This document shows positions 1-7,230 of a stretch of 10,599 nucleotides of DNA, in pieces. The stretch is from positions 1 through 10,599 of the forward strand of contig JAKPRU010000753.1 in NCBI GenBank assembly GCA_029557025.1, in the 5' to 3' direction. Origin of the DNA: Candidatus Omnitrophota bacterium. Its GTDB lineage: Bacteria; Hinthialibacterota; Hinthialibacteria; Hinthialibacterales; JAKPRU01. The position numbers were made by a program, and so were the translations under genes. The notes below the pieces were generated by a model. That model was not told where the DNA came from and searched no databases. It saw only the letters and a program-made list of their open reading frames with translations. Position 1 is the stretch's first letter, and every line of letters begins with the position of its first letter.

Positions 1-2
1 CG

Positions 3-446
3 CCATGCGCCTGTGGCAGTCTTGGATGTATCGAGGGATATGCCTCGGCCAATGCGATCGCGCGGTATGCCACGGAACTCGTTGCCCAGGGCCGTCACAA
101 GTCCTGGCTGGTCGACTGGTCCAGGGACGGCACGCCGATTACCTCCAAGATGGTTTACGAAGCCGCGCTGAAAGAGGACTCCCTTGCCTTGCGGGTGATT
201 GCCCGTGCGGGACGGTATTTAGGCGTAGCGGTCTCGAATTTTTGTGTCGCGCTGAATCCGGAGGTCGTGGTGATCGGTGGCGGCGCCTCTGCGATGGGCG
301 ATCTGCTTTTCGATCACGTGCGACGTGAGATAGACATGCGCGTCTATTTCAGTCCCTATTACACGACGCTAGTCTGCCCGGCACAGCTGGGAGAAGATGC
401 CGGATTTATCGGTGCGGCCTGCCTGGCATTATCAGGAGCGGATTAA
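3..446 (+). CDS. ROK family protein (sugar kinase or regulator), 3' part only
   Basis: This is the C-terminal 147 residues of a ROK-family protein; the 5' end lies outside the window. ROK proteins are either ATP-dependent sugar kinases (glucokinase, N-acetylmannosamine kinase and similar) or sugar-responsive repressors, usually about 300-400 aa. The reading frame opens at once with the family's zinc-binding signature CACGSLGCIEGYAS (first and last Cys of the CxCGxxGC cluster intact, then the conserved Glu). Further on, VVIGGGAS matches the adenosine/phosphate-binding glycine motif of the ASKHA fold, and GEDAGFIGAA matches the typical C-terminal end. The N-terminal half (DxGxT phosphate loop, catalytic Asp, or any HTH domain) is not visible, so kinase and repressor cannot be told apart. 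The stop TAA overlaps the stop of the convergent radical SAM gene in the shared bases TTAA. An in-frame ATG at 150 is internal and not a real start. Confidence 0.9.
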   Translation, partial: PCACGSLGCIEGYASANAIARYATELVAQGRHKSWLVDWSRDGTPITSKMVYEAALKEDSLALRVIARAGRYLGVAVSNFCVALNPEVVVIGGGASAMGDLLFDHVRREIDMRVYFSPYYTTLVCPAQLGEDAGFIGAACLALSGAD

Positions 447-1738
447 ATAACCACCGGCATTCGCCGCGCTTTTCTTCGGTAACTCCAGTTCATAGCCAGG
501 CGGGATGGAATGCCACGGTAACTCCGAAAAGTGCGTTGAATAACCTTGCGGAGGGAATACGACTCCCGGAAAACCCGATAAAAACCGTTCTGCAGTTCTT
601 CCATCGACATGTTCATCGGCTGGAAAACCACTTCGCCCGTGTGGTATTTGGCCCAGTTGCGGTCTTTGATCCGCCCTTGTGATTCCAGGGCGTCAAAAAG
701 GCGCGTGCCGGGAAACGGCGTGAGAACATGGTACTCGACTGCGTCGATACGATGTTCAACAATAAAGTCCAGTGTACGCTGAAAAACCGACGGATCATCC
801 TCGTCCAGTCCAAAGATGAAACTTCCGAGGATGTTGATTCCAGCCTTATGGATTCTGCGGATTGCCTCTCCGAAGCCGCCGGCTCGGTTCCACTTCTTAT
901 TCAGGTTCGCCAAGCTCTGTTCCGACAGCGACTCGAAGCCGATGAAGGCATAGCGTCCGCCGCTTTTCGCATACAGGTCAAGTAATTCCTCATCATGCGC
1001 AAACGTGATAGACGTCTGGCCGCCCCAGGTTCTTTTCAACGGGATAATTGCGCGAAAGAGTTCCTTCGCGTATTGTGGATTCCCGCAGATATTGTCGTCC
1101 ACAAACAGGAAATCCCGAGTATCAAAGCCTCGGATCTCCTCCACAACCTGTGCCACGGGGCGGGTTCGAAATTTGCGCCCGAATACTCCCGTTACTGCGC
1201 AAAAGTCACAGTCGAATGGGCAGCCTCTTGTTGCCTGAACCGTATTGAAACAGGCAACATACAGGCTTCGGTCGAGCAGATTGCGACGGGGAATTTTCAT
1301 CTCCTGCATGTCGCAGAGAGTTTCTCCCCGGTAAATCCGCTGAAGTTTTCCGGCCTCCAGGTCTCGAAACAGGGGTTCCCAAATCAGTTCTGCTTCCCCG
1401 ATCACTACCGCATCGGCATGATCGAGAGCCTCCTGGGGCAACGCGCTGGCATGTACACCGCCGAGCACAACGGGGATTCCCCGCTTACGGAATCCATCGG
1501 CGATTTCATAAGCACTTGGAATCTCCGCTGTGAAAGCCGTGATTCCCACCAAATCCGCTTTGCAGTCGTAATCCACAGGTTGAACGCGAGAATCGTGAAT
1601 CGAGACTTGCCAGTCGGCCGGAGTCAGCGCCGCCACGGTCGGCAGGCTCAAACGCACAAAGCCGGTTTTCCCGCGCGTCACTTTACCCCAGAATCCCCGT
1701 TCATTCTGAGGCAACACCAGGAGCAGGTTCTTATCCAT
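443..1738 (-). CDS. B12-binding domain radical SAM protein
   Basis: This 431-aa protein has a cobalamin-binding N-terminal domain (about residues 1-140, with IHDSRVQPVD near 47-56, DLVGITAFTAEIP near 62-74 and the loop GGVHASALP at 93-101). A radical SAM core follows, with the [4Fe-4S] motif CPFDCDFC (Cys173, Cys177, Cys180). FVDDNICGNP, TSITFA and GFESLS are typical of the B12-dependent radical SAM group that includes many methyltransferases and uncharacterised enzymes. FQPMNMSMEELQNGFYRVFRESYS near the C-terminus resembles the C-terminal extension of that group. Binding of SAM, cluster and probably cobalamin is well supported; the substrate is not. The classic cobalamin-ligand motif DxHxxG is not visible, as in many members of this class. 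The gene starts 33 bases after the upstream 266-aa gene, so the two probably form one transcript. The SD before ATG 1738 is weak (GAAGAGA). Confidence 0.9.
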   Translation of the reverse strand: MDKNLLLVLPQNERGFWGKVTRGKTGFVRLSLPTVAALTPADWQVSIHDSRVQPVDYDCKADLVGITAFTAEIPSAYEIADGFRKRGIPVVLGGVHASALPQEALDHADAVVIGEAELIWEPLFRDLEAGKLQRIYRGETLCDMQEMKIPRRNLLDRSLYVACFNTVQATRGCPFDCDFCAVTGVFGRKFRTRPVAQVVEEIRGFDTRDFLFVDDNICGNPQYAKELFRAIIPLKRTWGGQTSITFAHDEELLDLYAKSGGRYAFIGFESLSEQSLANLNKKWNRAGGFGEAIRRIHKAGINILGSFIFGLDEDDPSVFQRTLDFIVEHRIDAVEYHVLTPFPGTRLFDALESQGRIKDRNWAKYHTGEVVFQPMNMSMEELQNGFYRVFRESYSLRKVIQRTFRSYRGIPSRLAMNWSYRRKARRMPVVI

Positions 1739-1771
1739 AAGGGTCTCTTCGTTTCTGAGACAACCGCCGAT

Positions 1772-2572
1772 TCAAGTGATCTTGACAAGATATTCGGGCG
1801 CAACAAAAAAATCCCCGTTAAGGAATCTCAATGCCTCATAGGAACCTCGAAGCGTATCCAATGCCTCATCCAGCGCGCGCTTGGACGGAAACAGACGGCG
1901 TTCGGAAAAACAGGCCGCCAAAACACGATCCTTGGGCAAATGGAGTCCGTGCTGCACGAACAGGCGGCAGATAAAGGCCAGTCGGTCGCGTGTGACGGCA
2001 TCCTCCTCACAGACAATCACTTCCAGAAGAGGGCGAAGAACGATCTCTCGCCCACCAGGCGTACCCGGATCCGCATCAATCGTGATCCGGTTGGTGATCT
2101 GGTTTCGTGCCAATTGAACAAAGTGGCTTAGTTGTTTATCCGAAAGCCCCTTTCGTGTTCTCGACAGGCGTTGGAGGCATAACTCCAGCGCTTGACTCAA
2201 CACCGATTCTTCTACCGGCCGGCCATATTGGGATAAATGCAGGTTCCGAAGGCGCTCGGATAGTTCTTCGACAAACTCCAGTATTTGTGGATAGGACAGA
2301 AAGGCGTGTTTACGAACAAAGAGGTTCGCCGTCCAATGACTGATCGACCGATCGTTGGTCAGCTTCTCGACGAGCCGATTGCGATTGCGCGTTTCCTCCG
2401 CGGAATGGCGCATTGGGGAGGCCCTTCGCGTCGGTCCGCCCGTTTTTGACTCGTGCTCGGATATACCCGGAGAATCCGGCTCTTGAACGGTGGGGAGTGC
2501 CGGATTTCCTCCCATGCTTCCTTCCGGCTGATCTGCCGGCCCCGGAACCTCCGTTTTCCCCTTCGTTACCAT
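1772..2572 (-). CDS. Hypothetical protein, 266 aa, helical core with disordered N-terminus
   Basis: I do not recognise this family. Residues 1 to about 60 are rich in Pro, Gly, Ser and charged residues and look disordered. From about residue 60 (NRNRLVEKLTNDRSISHWTA) the protein looks mainly alpha-helical, with amphipathic stretches such as YPQILEFVEELSERLRNLHL and a basic segment LQRLSRTRKGLSDKQLSHFV. There is no signal peptide, membrane segment or Cys/His cluster. An SD-like AAAGG lies about 8 bases before ATG 2572. A later Met at residue 54 (MRHSAEETRN) is a possible alternative start that would drop most of the disordered part. The C-terminus (FFVAPEYLVKIT) looks intact. It is the first gene of a likely two-gene unit with the radical SAM/B12 protein 33 bases downstream, so it may serve that enzyme, but this rests only on position. 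Confidence 0.7.
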   Translation of the reverse strand: MVTKGKTEVPGPADQPEGSMGGNPALPTVQEPDSPGISEHESKTGGPTRRASPMRHSAEETRNRNRLVEKLTNDRSISHWTANLFVRKHAFLSYPQILEFVEELSERLRNLHLSQYGRPVEESVLSQALELCLQRLSRTRKGLSDKQLSHFVQLARNQITNRITIDADPGTPGGREIVLRPLLEVIVCEEDAVTRDRLAFICRLFVQHGLHLPKDRVLAACFSERRLFPSKRALDEALDTLRGSYEALRFLNGDFFVAPEYLVKIT

Positions 2573-2657
2573 AGGTTGCCTTTCTCAACGGATGTACGGC
2601 ACGTTATACACAAAAAACCGGAAAAGGACAACGATCCATCAACCTGATCCGATCGCC

Positions 2658-2864
2658 TCAATCGGACAAGAAAGACTTGCGCGGTCCCTTCTTCATGCGT
2701 TTCACGGCCCGAAGATGCTTTTTCCGTTTTCGAACGCTCGGCTTGTCGTAATACGAGTTCTTTCGGATGTCCTGAAAAACGCTCTCTCGAACGCATTTTC
2801 GTTTGAAGCGCTTCAGGGCCATCTCAACGGTTTCGCCCTCATGTAAATCGACAATTACACTCAT
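2658..2864 (-). CDS. rpsU: 30S ribosomal protein bS21
   Basis: This 68-aa basic protein is a full-length match to bacterial ribosomal protein bS21: MSVIVDLHEGETVEMALKRF, then the family's KRKC, and NSYYDKPSVRKRKK with a Lys/Arg-rich C-terminal helix. bS21 sits on the 30S platform near the anti-Shine-Dalgarno end of 16S rRNA and helps initiation. I chose ATG 2864 because the usual family N-terminus begins at MSV and GGAGATGGGG lies just upstream. The in-frame ATG at 2885 would add seven atypical residues (MEMGQEP) and has no SD before it. The gene stands alone here, with an 85-base gap to the next minus-strand gene and about 290 bases to the RRM gene upstream. I see no clear hairpin-plus-U-tract terminator after it. 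Confidence 0.95.
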   Translation of the reverse strand: MSVIVDLHEGETVEMALKRFKRKCVRESVFQDIRKNSYYDKPSVRKRKKHLRAVKRMKKGPRKSFLSD

Positions 2865-3156
2865 GGGTTCTTGCCCCATCTCCATTCGATTTCAAATTTG
2901 CATCGCGCATTCCGCAACGCCGAGCCGAATTCCTGCGAACAGACTCGCCGTTGGGTTGATGCGATATTACCTCTGTGCATGGACATTCCGGAACCCGGAT
3001 AATGAGACCATGAATTACCTGGATTTCAAGATCGGGTCTATGGATCGAACGCCCGCTTGTGTGTGCCGGTCAGGTCTAAGAGACGCTGAATACAAGAACT
3101 TCCTTCCGTTATGCAACCGCCCTTTGGCGCTGACCGGCTAAACACACTATCTTATT
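2865..3156 (-). other. Leader/spacer between the RRM gene and rpsU
   Basis: This is 292 bases without a convincing gene on either strand. It must hold the 3' end of the RRM transcript and, unless they are co-transcribed, the promoter and 5' leader of rpsU (minus strand). Read on the minus strand, a short CGCC/GGCG hairpin occurs soon after the RRM stop but is not followed by a U-tract. A TTGAAA hexamer lies mid-spacer without a well-spaced -10. A T-loop-like GTTCGATCC (plus-strand 3042-3050) has no matching arms, so there is no tRNA. No known riboswitch was recognised. Confidence 0.5.
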
Positions 3157-3456
3157 TCAATATCGCCTTTGACGTCGGCCACCACCACCACCACCACCGC
3201 CGCCACGGTCCTGCTGGGGCTTTGCTTCATTCACTTTCAGCGCTCGCCCGCCGACTTCCGTGCCGTTCAGCGCCGAGATTGCGGCAGCCGCGTCATCGTT
3301 CTCCATCTCAACAAAAGCAAAACCACGGGACCTGCCGGTGTCACGATCGGTGATTACTTCCACCGAATGAACCGACCCGTACTGTTCGAACATCTCTCGA
3401 AGCTGTCCCTCGGTTGTCTCAAAAGGCAAATTCCCCACATAGATCTTTTTGGCCAT
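3157..3456 (-). CDS. RRM-type RNA-binding protein with glycine/arginine tail
   Basis: This 99-aa protein is a single RNA-recognition motif followed by a short glycine tail, the architecture of bacterial/cyanobacterial cold-responsive RRM proteins. RNP2 is IYVGNL at residues 5-10 and RNP1 is RGFAFVEM at 44-51, with the aromatic residues that stack on RNA present (Tyr6, Phe46, Phe48). The beta4 strand ends in GRALKVNEA. The tail has nine consecutive glycines and then RRQRRY. It should bind single-stranded RNA in the cytoplasm and act in RNA stability, folding or localisation. The SD AAGGAG sits 8 bases before ATG 3456, a strong start. Six of the nine Gly codons are the same GGT triplet (plus-strand ACC run near 3180-3197), so tail length could change by replication slippage. 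Neighbouring rpsU lies downstream on the same strand, and both genes belong to RNA/translation. Confidence 0.95.
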   Translation of the reverse strand: MAKKIYVGNLPFETTEGQLREMFEQYGSVHSVEVITDRDTGRSRGFAFVEMENDDAAAAISALNGTEVGGRALKVNEAKPQQDRGGGGGGGGGRRQRRY

Positions 3457-3962
3457 CTTCGTTGCTCCTTATGAATCTCGCTTCAATCCTGAATCGAGTG
3501 GAATAATAAACGACTGATCTGAATGGATACGCTGAAAGGGAAGGCGCTAATTGGCTGGAAACCATGACACAGGATTAAAGCCGCCGAGCTATGATGACAC
3601 TTGGTCACGTCCGGTTCCACTTCTGGGCGCATACTCACAAATCCGCCATATCATACCACAATATCAAGAAAATCAAATGACCCCCGCCCTAAAAAATAGA
3701 TTTGCGATACTCTTGCATAAATCAGAATCGGGACTCTCAACTGAGAATGAATTAAAAACAACTTGATTTTAATAGACTTATATTGGATAACCCAAACTGT
3801 TCCCAGATTAAGAAGCGACTCATCGTGGATTCTCAATCGGATGACCGTTGAATTCAACCAGGCGTGGATTGATTCCGTTTGTTGTTAGAACCTGTTATTC
3901 CATGAATTGATTCGTTAGATTTAATTGGAGAGCCATCGCCGGCAGACATAAAGAGGACCGCC
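3457..3962. other. AT-rich intergenic region between divergent units
   Basis: This 506-base spacer lies between the minus-strand RRM gene and the plus-strand hydrolase gene. It becomes clearly AT-rich from about 3640 on. No ORF on either strand has an SD plus recognisable content. It should carry both divergent promoters. Visible elements are a small palindrome TCTCAACTGAGA (3735-3746) and plus-strand promoter-like pairs: TTGATT (3763-3768), 17 bases, GATAAC; and TTGATT (3869-3874), 18 bases, TGTTAT. None is decisive. Confidence 0.5.
3869..3898 (+). promoter_or_regulatory. Possible sigma70-like promoter of the hydrolase gene
   Basis: TTGATT (3869-3874) and TGTTAT (3893-3898) are separated by 18 bases, each matching four of six consensus positions. 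Start of transcription near 3905 would give a leader of about 58 bases before ATG 3963. An equally weak pair lies at 3763-3791. In AT-rich DNA such pairs occur by chance, so this is tentative. Confidence 0.25.
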
Positions 3963-4790
3963 ATGCGCATACGGATTCTTGGAAGCGCCGCAGCGGAAGG
4001 ATTTCCGGCCCTGTTTTGCGAATGCAAAACCTGTCGCCGGGCGAGATCGATTGGAGGGAGGAACCTCCGCTCCCGAACCTCCGTACAAATCGACGAAACC
4101 ATTCTGATCGACCTTCCTCCCGACATTCTCAGCCAAGTCCAGCGTGAAGGATTCTCCCTTGCCTCTATCGCGCATATTCTGATTACTCACAGCCATCGGG
4201 ATCATTTCGCACCCGGGGAACTTCATTTGCGTCGCGAGCCGTTCGCCCACTGGGAACAGCAACCGACCCTTCACCTGTATGGAACAGAACCCACAGGCGA
4301 GATCTTTCGGGAAACATTCAGGGAACCTCCGATCGAACAGGGAGTCCACTTCAACACGATCCATCCATTCGTGTCTTTCACGGCGGGAGACACGTTTGTC
4401 ACACCGATTTCGGCCAACCACGCCCCGCACCTCAATCCTGTGAACTACATTCTGTCCAGGCGGGGAAGAACCCTGCTGGCGGCATTCGACACGGGTTGGT
4501 ATTCGGAACAGGCTTGGTCTGCCTTGAACAAATGGCAATTCGATATCGTGGTTGCAGAATGTACCACCGGTTTGCAATCCGATCCGATGAATAAACACAT
4601 GTCCGTACAGTCCGTCAAGGAAATGCGTAACGAACTGGTTCGAAGAGACTGTCTGAAAGACACGGCACGGTTTGTGACCGTTCATTTCTCCCATGATGGA
4701 GGCTTTTTGCATAAGGACCTGGAACGGGAATTTGCCGGAACCGGAATCGAGGCAGGCTATGATGGAATGGTTGTGGAGGTTCCAGACTGA
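3963..4790 (+). CDS. PhnP-like metallo-beta-lactamase-fold hydrolase
   Basis: This 275-aa protein belongs to the MBL-fold group related to PhnP (cyclic ribose phosphodiesterase) and PqqB. The N-terminal strand and loop MRIRILGSAAAEG lead into a structural zinc site, CECKTC (Cys19, Cys21, Cys24), typical of PhnP-like proteins. The catalytic metal motif is HSHRDH (residues 76-81). Further likely metal ligands are His153 (SANHAPH), Asp176 (AFDTGWY) and His241 or His244 (VHFSHDGG). It is expected to be a cytoplasmic, metal-dependent phosphodiesterase or hydrolase; no signal peptide is seen. The exact substrate cannot be read from sequence, and no phn (phosphonate) or pqq genes are nearby, so those two names should not be used. 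An AGAGGA SD lies 5 bases before ATG. The secreted heparinase-like gene begins 82 bases downstream on the same strand, which suggests a shared role in carbohydrate use. Confidence 0.88.
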   Translation: MRIRILGSAAAEGFPALFCECKTCRRARSIGGRNLRSRTSVQIDETILIDLPPDILSQVQREGFSLASIAHILITHSHRDHFAPGELHLRREPFAHWEQQPTLHLYGTEPTGEIFRETFREPPIEQGVHFNTIHPFVSFTAGDTFVTPISANHAPHLNPVNYILSRRGRTLLAAFDTGWYSEQAWSALNKWQFDIVVAECTTGLQSDPMNKHMSVQSVKEMRNELVRRDCLKDTARFVTVHFSHDGGFLHKDLEREFAGTGIEAGYDGMVVEVPD

Positions 4791-4811
4791 AAACGGCAAT
4801 GGGTTCCTGTC

Positions 4812-4841
4812 TTGGAAATGGACGGAACAATCTGGTACAAT
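4812..4841 (+). promoter_or_regulatory. Sigma70-like promoter before the heparinase gene
   Basis: TTGGAA (4812-4817) and TACAAT (4836-4841) are separated by 18 bases. The -10 matches five of six consensus positions and the -35 four of six. Transcription would begin near 4848, giving a leader of about 25 bases to ATG 4873. It lies wholly in the short gap after the hydrolase stop, so the lyase gene could be expressed on its own as well as by read-through. Confidence 0.5.
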
Positions 4842-4872
4842 TCGGCTTAAGTTGTGGAGACATGGGGAGCCT

Positions 4873-6975
4873 ATGAACACCTTTTGCGCCCGTGTGCCCG
4901 GTGCGATGCAGCGCATTGCGTTGTTTCTTCTTGTATTTGTCTTTTTTTGTCCTTCTGTCCCGGCTCAAATCGGTGTCCCGGCCAGGGTTCCATCGTTGTT
5001 TGAAATCGGGGAGCCGTTGCTTCAGTGGGTGGACCTCTCCCGTCCGGAACTTGAAGATGCCCGAAACCTGATCTCTCAAGGTCGTCGCGAGGAGGCCCTC
5101 CGCAGGCTCCTTCTCTATTTCCGTTCGTCACAGCGTCCCCACCTGTTTCAGAAACCGCCGGAGCCGGATTTGCTCGCAGATACCCTGAATGCAGTGGAGA
5201 TTCTGGAACGCAAGGTTACCATCCAGGGCGAAACCGTCCCCCTCGAAAGTTGGAACCAGGTAAAGGATGGGGATGAAACCTGGAACTGGGAGATGCAGTG
5301 CCACGCCTGGTGGACAGAAGTTGCGAGAGCCTATTTCAATACGCATGAGGAACGATTTGCGGAGTTTCTCGACGGCATGATTGTAGATTGGTTTCTCTCC
5401 AATCCACGCCCGGCACAGGATGTTACCCCGTTCCGCAACAGGCCCATTCCGACCGCATGGCGAACTATTGATGTGGGAACGAGACTTGCCGATCACTGGC
5501 CTGATGTGTTCTATTTCCTGCGGGATTCCCCTTCCTGGACCGATGAATCGTTGGCGGCTTTCCTGCGTTCCGTGTACGAGCAGGCGGATTACCTCGTGCG
5601 CTACCCTAAAACGTCCAAATGGCTCCTGGTTGAAAGCTCCGGTCTCTTGACCGCAGCCCTGATGTTCCCCGAATTTCTACAAGCAGGGGAATGGAAGGAA
5701 ACCGCGCAAATACGTCTGGATAGATTGGCAACTGATCTGATTCTGCCCGACGGTTCCCATGCGGAGGGTTCTGTCTCCTATTTAATACCGTGCCTGAAAC
5801 GGTTCACTCGGGCAACCCAGCTTCTCCAGATCAACGGCTGGGACCCGTCTCCCAATTTATTACAGGCGTGCCGATTGGGATTTGAATACCTGATCGGTAT
5901 CGCGGAGCCGAATCTGTTCTTGCCCGCGATCAACGATTCCGACCGGTTCTATCTGCCGGATGTGCTGAACGAACTCGGGGAGAACGTTCTGCCCCTGCCG
6001 GAGATAGAGTACATCCGCTCTGAGAGGACGGGGGGCGTCGCTCCACCGTCGGTCAGCGCTTATTACCCGATTGCCGGGCATTTTGTCTTTCGCGACGGAT
6101 GGGAGCGAGAAAGCCTGTATGCTCTTTTCGATGTCGGAATCTTCGGGAATGGGCTTGCTCACGAAGACCGATTGCAGTTCGAACTGGCCGCTTTTGGCGA
6201 AACCCTGACAGGAGATATGGGTCGTTCAACCAACAAGCTCAGCCCCGCAAGCGAATACTTCATGGGAACGGAGGCACATAACTGCATTCTTATCGACGGT
6301 CGCGGGATGTTTTATCGCTCCACACCGCCGACCAACTGGTTGAATCGGAAACCGCTGGAATGCCCCGCCATGCTGGAATCGGAAATCCAATGGGCGCAGG
6401 CAACTTACTCCGGACCATGGAAACCCGCTTCCTCCAGCAGGGGACGGGGGTTTACTCCTGCAACAGCTGCCCAGGAAGCGGAGTTTTCCTGGACCAGGAG
6501 ATTTACTTTTGTGAATCCTTCAGATGGATCCCCGGCTTTCTGGGTCGTCTCGGATCGAATCGAAGGAAAGGGGAAACATATCATCGACCAGCTGCTGGCA
6601 TTCCTCCCGGGTCAGCTCTCCGTAAACCAGGAAGAACATCGGGTCTATTTTCAGCGCAACGGGGTGAATCTGGTTGCGCAATCTCTGGCAAAGTCCAGGG
6701 TGGAAATCGGTATGGTGGAGGGAAGGGAGCGACCGTTCCGTGGGTGGTTCTCGTCTGCCTTGGGGATTGTTGAACCGGCGCCCTCCGTTTACATTTCCGG
6801 AACGGCAAATCTGCCCGAACGACGAGACATTCTGATCATGCCCTATCGTTCAGGTGAATCCTGTCCGCTGTTGTCTGCCAGGTTCGATGAAGAGCGGTTG
6901 ATATGCGAAACGACGCTCGGCAAGGTAGAGGTTCCTCTTGTGTTCGCAGAAGACTTCCGGGTCGCGCAACCTTGA
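4873..6975 (+). CDS. Secreted heparinase II/III family protein (polysaccharide lyase-like)
   Basis: This 700-aa protein starts with a Sec signal peptide (residues 1-31: basic QR, hydrophobic run IALFLLVFVFF, likely cleavage after VPA31). A helical toroid domain follows (about 60-400), containing KWLLVESSGLLTAALMFPEF (249-268) and LPDGSHAEGSVSY (ending at Tyr303). The C-terminal beta-sandwich (about 410-700) opens with GLAHEDRLQFELAAFGETL (His430) and AHNCILIDGRG (His469, Asn470), the hallmark motifs of the heparinase II/III and PL15/PL17/PL21-type fold. Such enzymes cleave uronic-acid polymers by beta-elimination in the periplasm or outside. I chose ATG 4873 because GGGGAG lies 5 bases upstream and the signal peptide begins properly. 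The frame is open back to 4693, but that extension overlaps the hydrolase gene. The usual Asn before the Trp/His in the toroid motif is Lys249 here, so substrate or activity may differ. The polymer is unknown. Confidence 0.88.
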   Translation: MNTFCARVPGAMQRIALFLLVFVFFCPSVPAQIGVPARVPSLFEIGEPLLQWVDLSRPELEDARNLISQGRREEALRRLLLYFRSSQRPHLFQKPPEPDLLADTLNAVEILERKVTIQGETVPLESWNQVKDGDETWNWEMQCHAWWTEVARAYFNTHEERFAEFLDGMIVDWFLSNPRPAQDVTPFRNRPIPTAWRTIDVGTRLADHWPDVFYFLRDSPSWTDESLAAFLRSVYEQADYLVRYPKTSKWLLVESSGLLTAALMFPEFLQAGEWKETAQIRLDRLATDLILPDGSHAEGSVSYLIPCLKRFTRATQLLQINGWDPSPNLLQACRLGFEYLIGIAEPNLFLPAINDSDRFYLPDVLNELGENVLPLPEIEYIRSERTGGVAPPSVSAYYPIAGHFVFRDGWERESLYALFDVGIFGNGLAHEDRLQFELAAFGETLTGDMGRSTNKLSPASEYFMGTEAHNCILIDGRGMFYRSTPPTNWLNRKPLECPAMLESEIQWAQATYSGPWKPASSSRGRGFTPATAAQEAEFSWTRRFTFVNPSDGSPAFWVVSDRIEGKGKHIIDQLLAFLPGQLSVNQEEHRVYFQRNGVNLVAQSLAKSRVEIGMVEGRERPFRGWFSSALGIVEPAPSVYISGTANLPERRDILIMPYRSGESCPLLSARFDEERLICETTLGKVEVPLVFAEDFRVAQP

Positions 6976-7126
6976 CTGACGAAAAAAAGAGAACGCCGGC
7001 GGCAGGCGGAATTGTCAAAGAGGTCATCCCGCGCAATAGGAACGCCGAATTAAAAATCCTGTTCCTGTCCCGCAAGACGAATGACTTTTCCACTTGTCGC
7101 CGGCGCCGATCAAAAAAAACATTGGC

Positions 7127-7147
7127 GCACCGCTCTTGGTGCTTTTT
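7127..7147 (+). terminator. Rho-independent terminator candidate after the heparinase gene
   Basis: GCACC (7127-7131), a six-base loop, GGTGC (7138-7142) and then five T's (7143-7147). It lies about 150 bases after the lyase stop. An A-tract just upstream (7112-7119) means that, read on the minus strand, the same stem is followed at a short distance by a U-tract, so it may act in both directions. Confidence 0.55.
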
Positions 7148-7166
7148 GCTCGATAAGGAGGGGGAA

Positions 7167-7203
7167 GGGGCCGGAACCGCGAGGGGGAGGAAGCTCCGGC
7201 CCC
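7167..7203. other. Strong GC-rich inverted repeat (9-bp stem)
   Basis: GGGGCCGGA (7167-7175) and TCCGGCCCC (7195-7203) are perfect complements around a 19-base purine-rich loop. There is no T-tract after it, so it is not a classical terminator. It may be part of the 3' UTR of the lyase transcript or of a small structured RNA that ends at the 7231-7268 hairpin. Confidence 0.5.
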
Positions 7204-7230
7204 CGGAAGATCGGATTCATTCTCCCGCAT

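Noticed and set aside
995..2131. 378-aa plus-strand open frame
   Set aside because: It lies antisense to the radical SAM gene and the 266-aa gene and has no SD or recognisable protein character; it is a shadow.
2865..2885. Longer rpsU start at 2885
   Set aside because: The extra seven residues are not part of bS21, and no SD precedes 2885; GGAGATGGGG fits the start at 2864.
3042..3050. T-loop-like GTTCGATCC on the minus strand
   Set aside because: The flanking five bases do not pair and no other tRNA arms can be found.
4693..4872. N-terminal extension of the heparinase frame to 4693
   Set aside because: It overlaps the hydrolase coding region and has no SD, while ATG 4873 has a good SD and starts a proper signal peptide.
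3921..4916. 331-aa minus-strand open frame
   Set aside because: It is antisense to the well-supported MBL-fold hydrolase, whose motifs are clear; no family features are seen.
7181..7212. GAGGAAG.TCCGG resembling a conserved segment of RNase P RNA
   Set aside because: The usual GAGGAAAGTCCGG is altered and no other conserved RNase P segments (such as the ACAGAAA region) follow; it is better explained by the 9-bp stem there.
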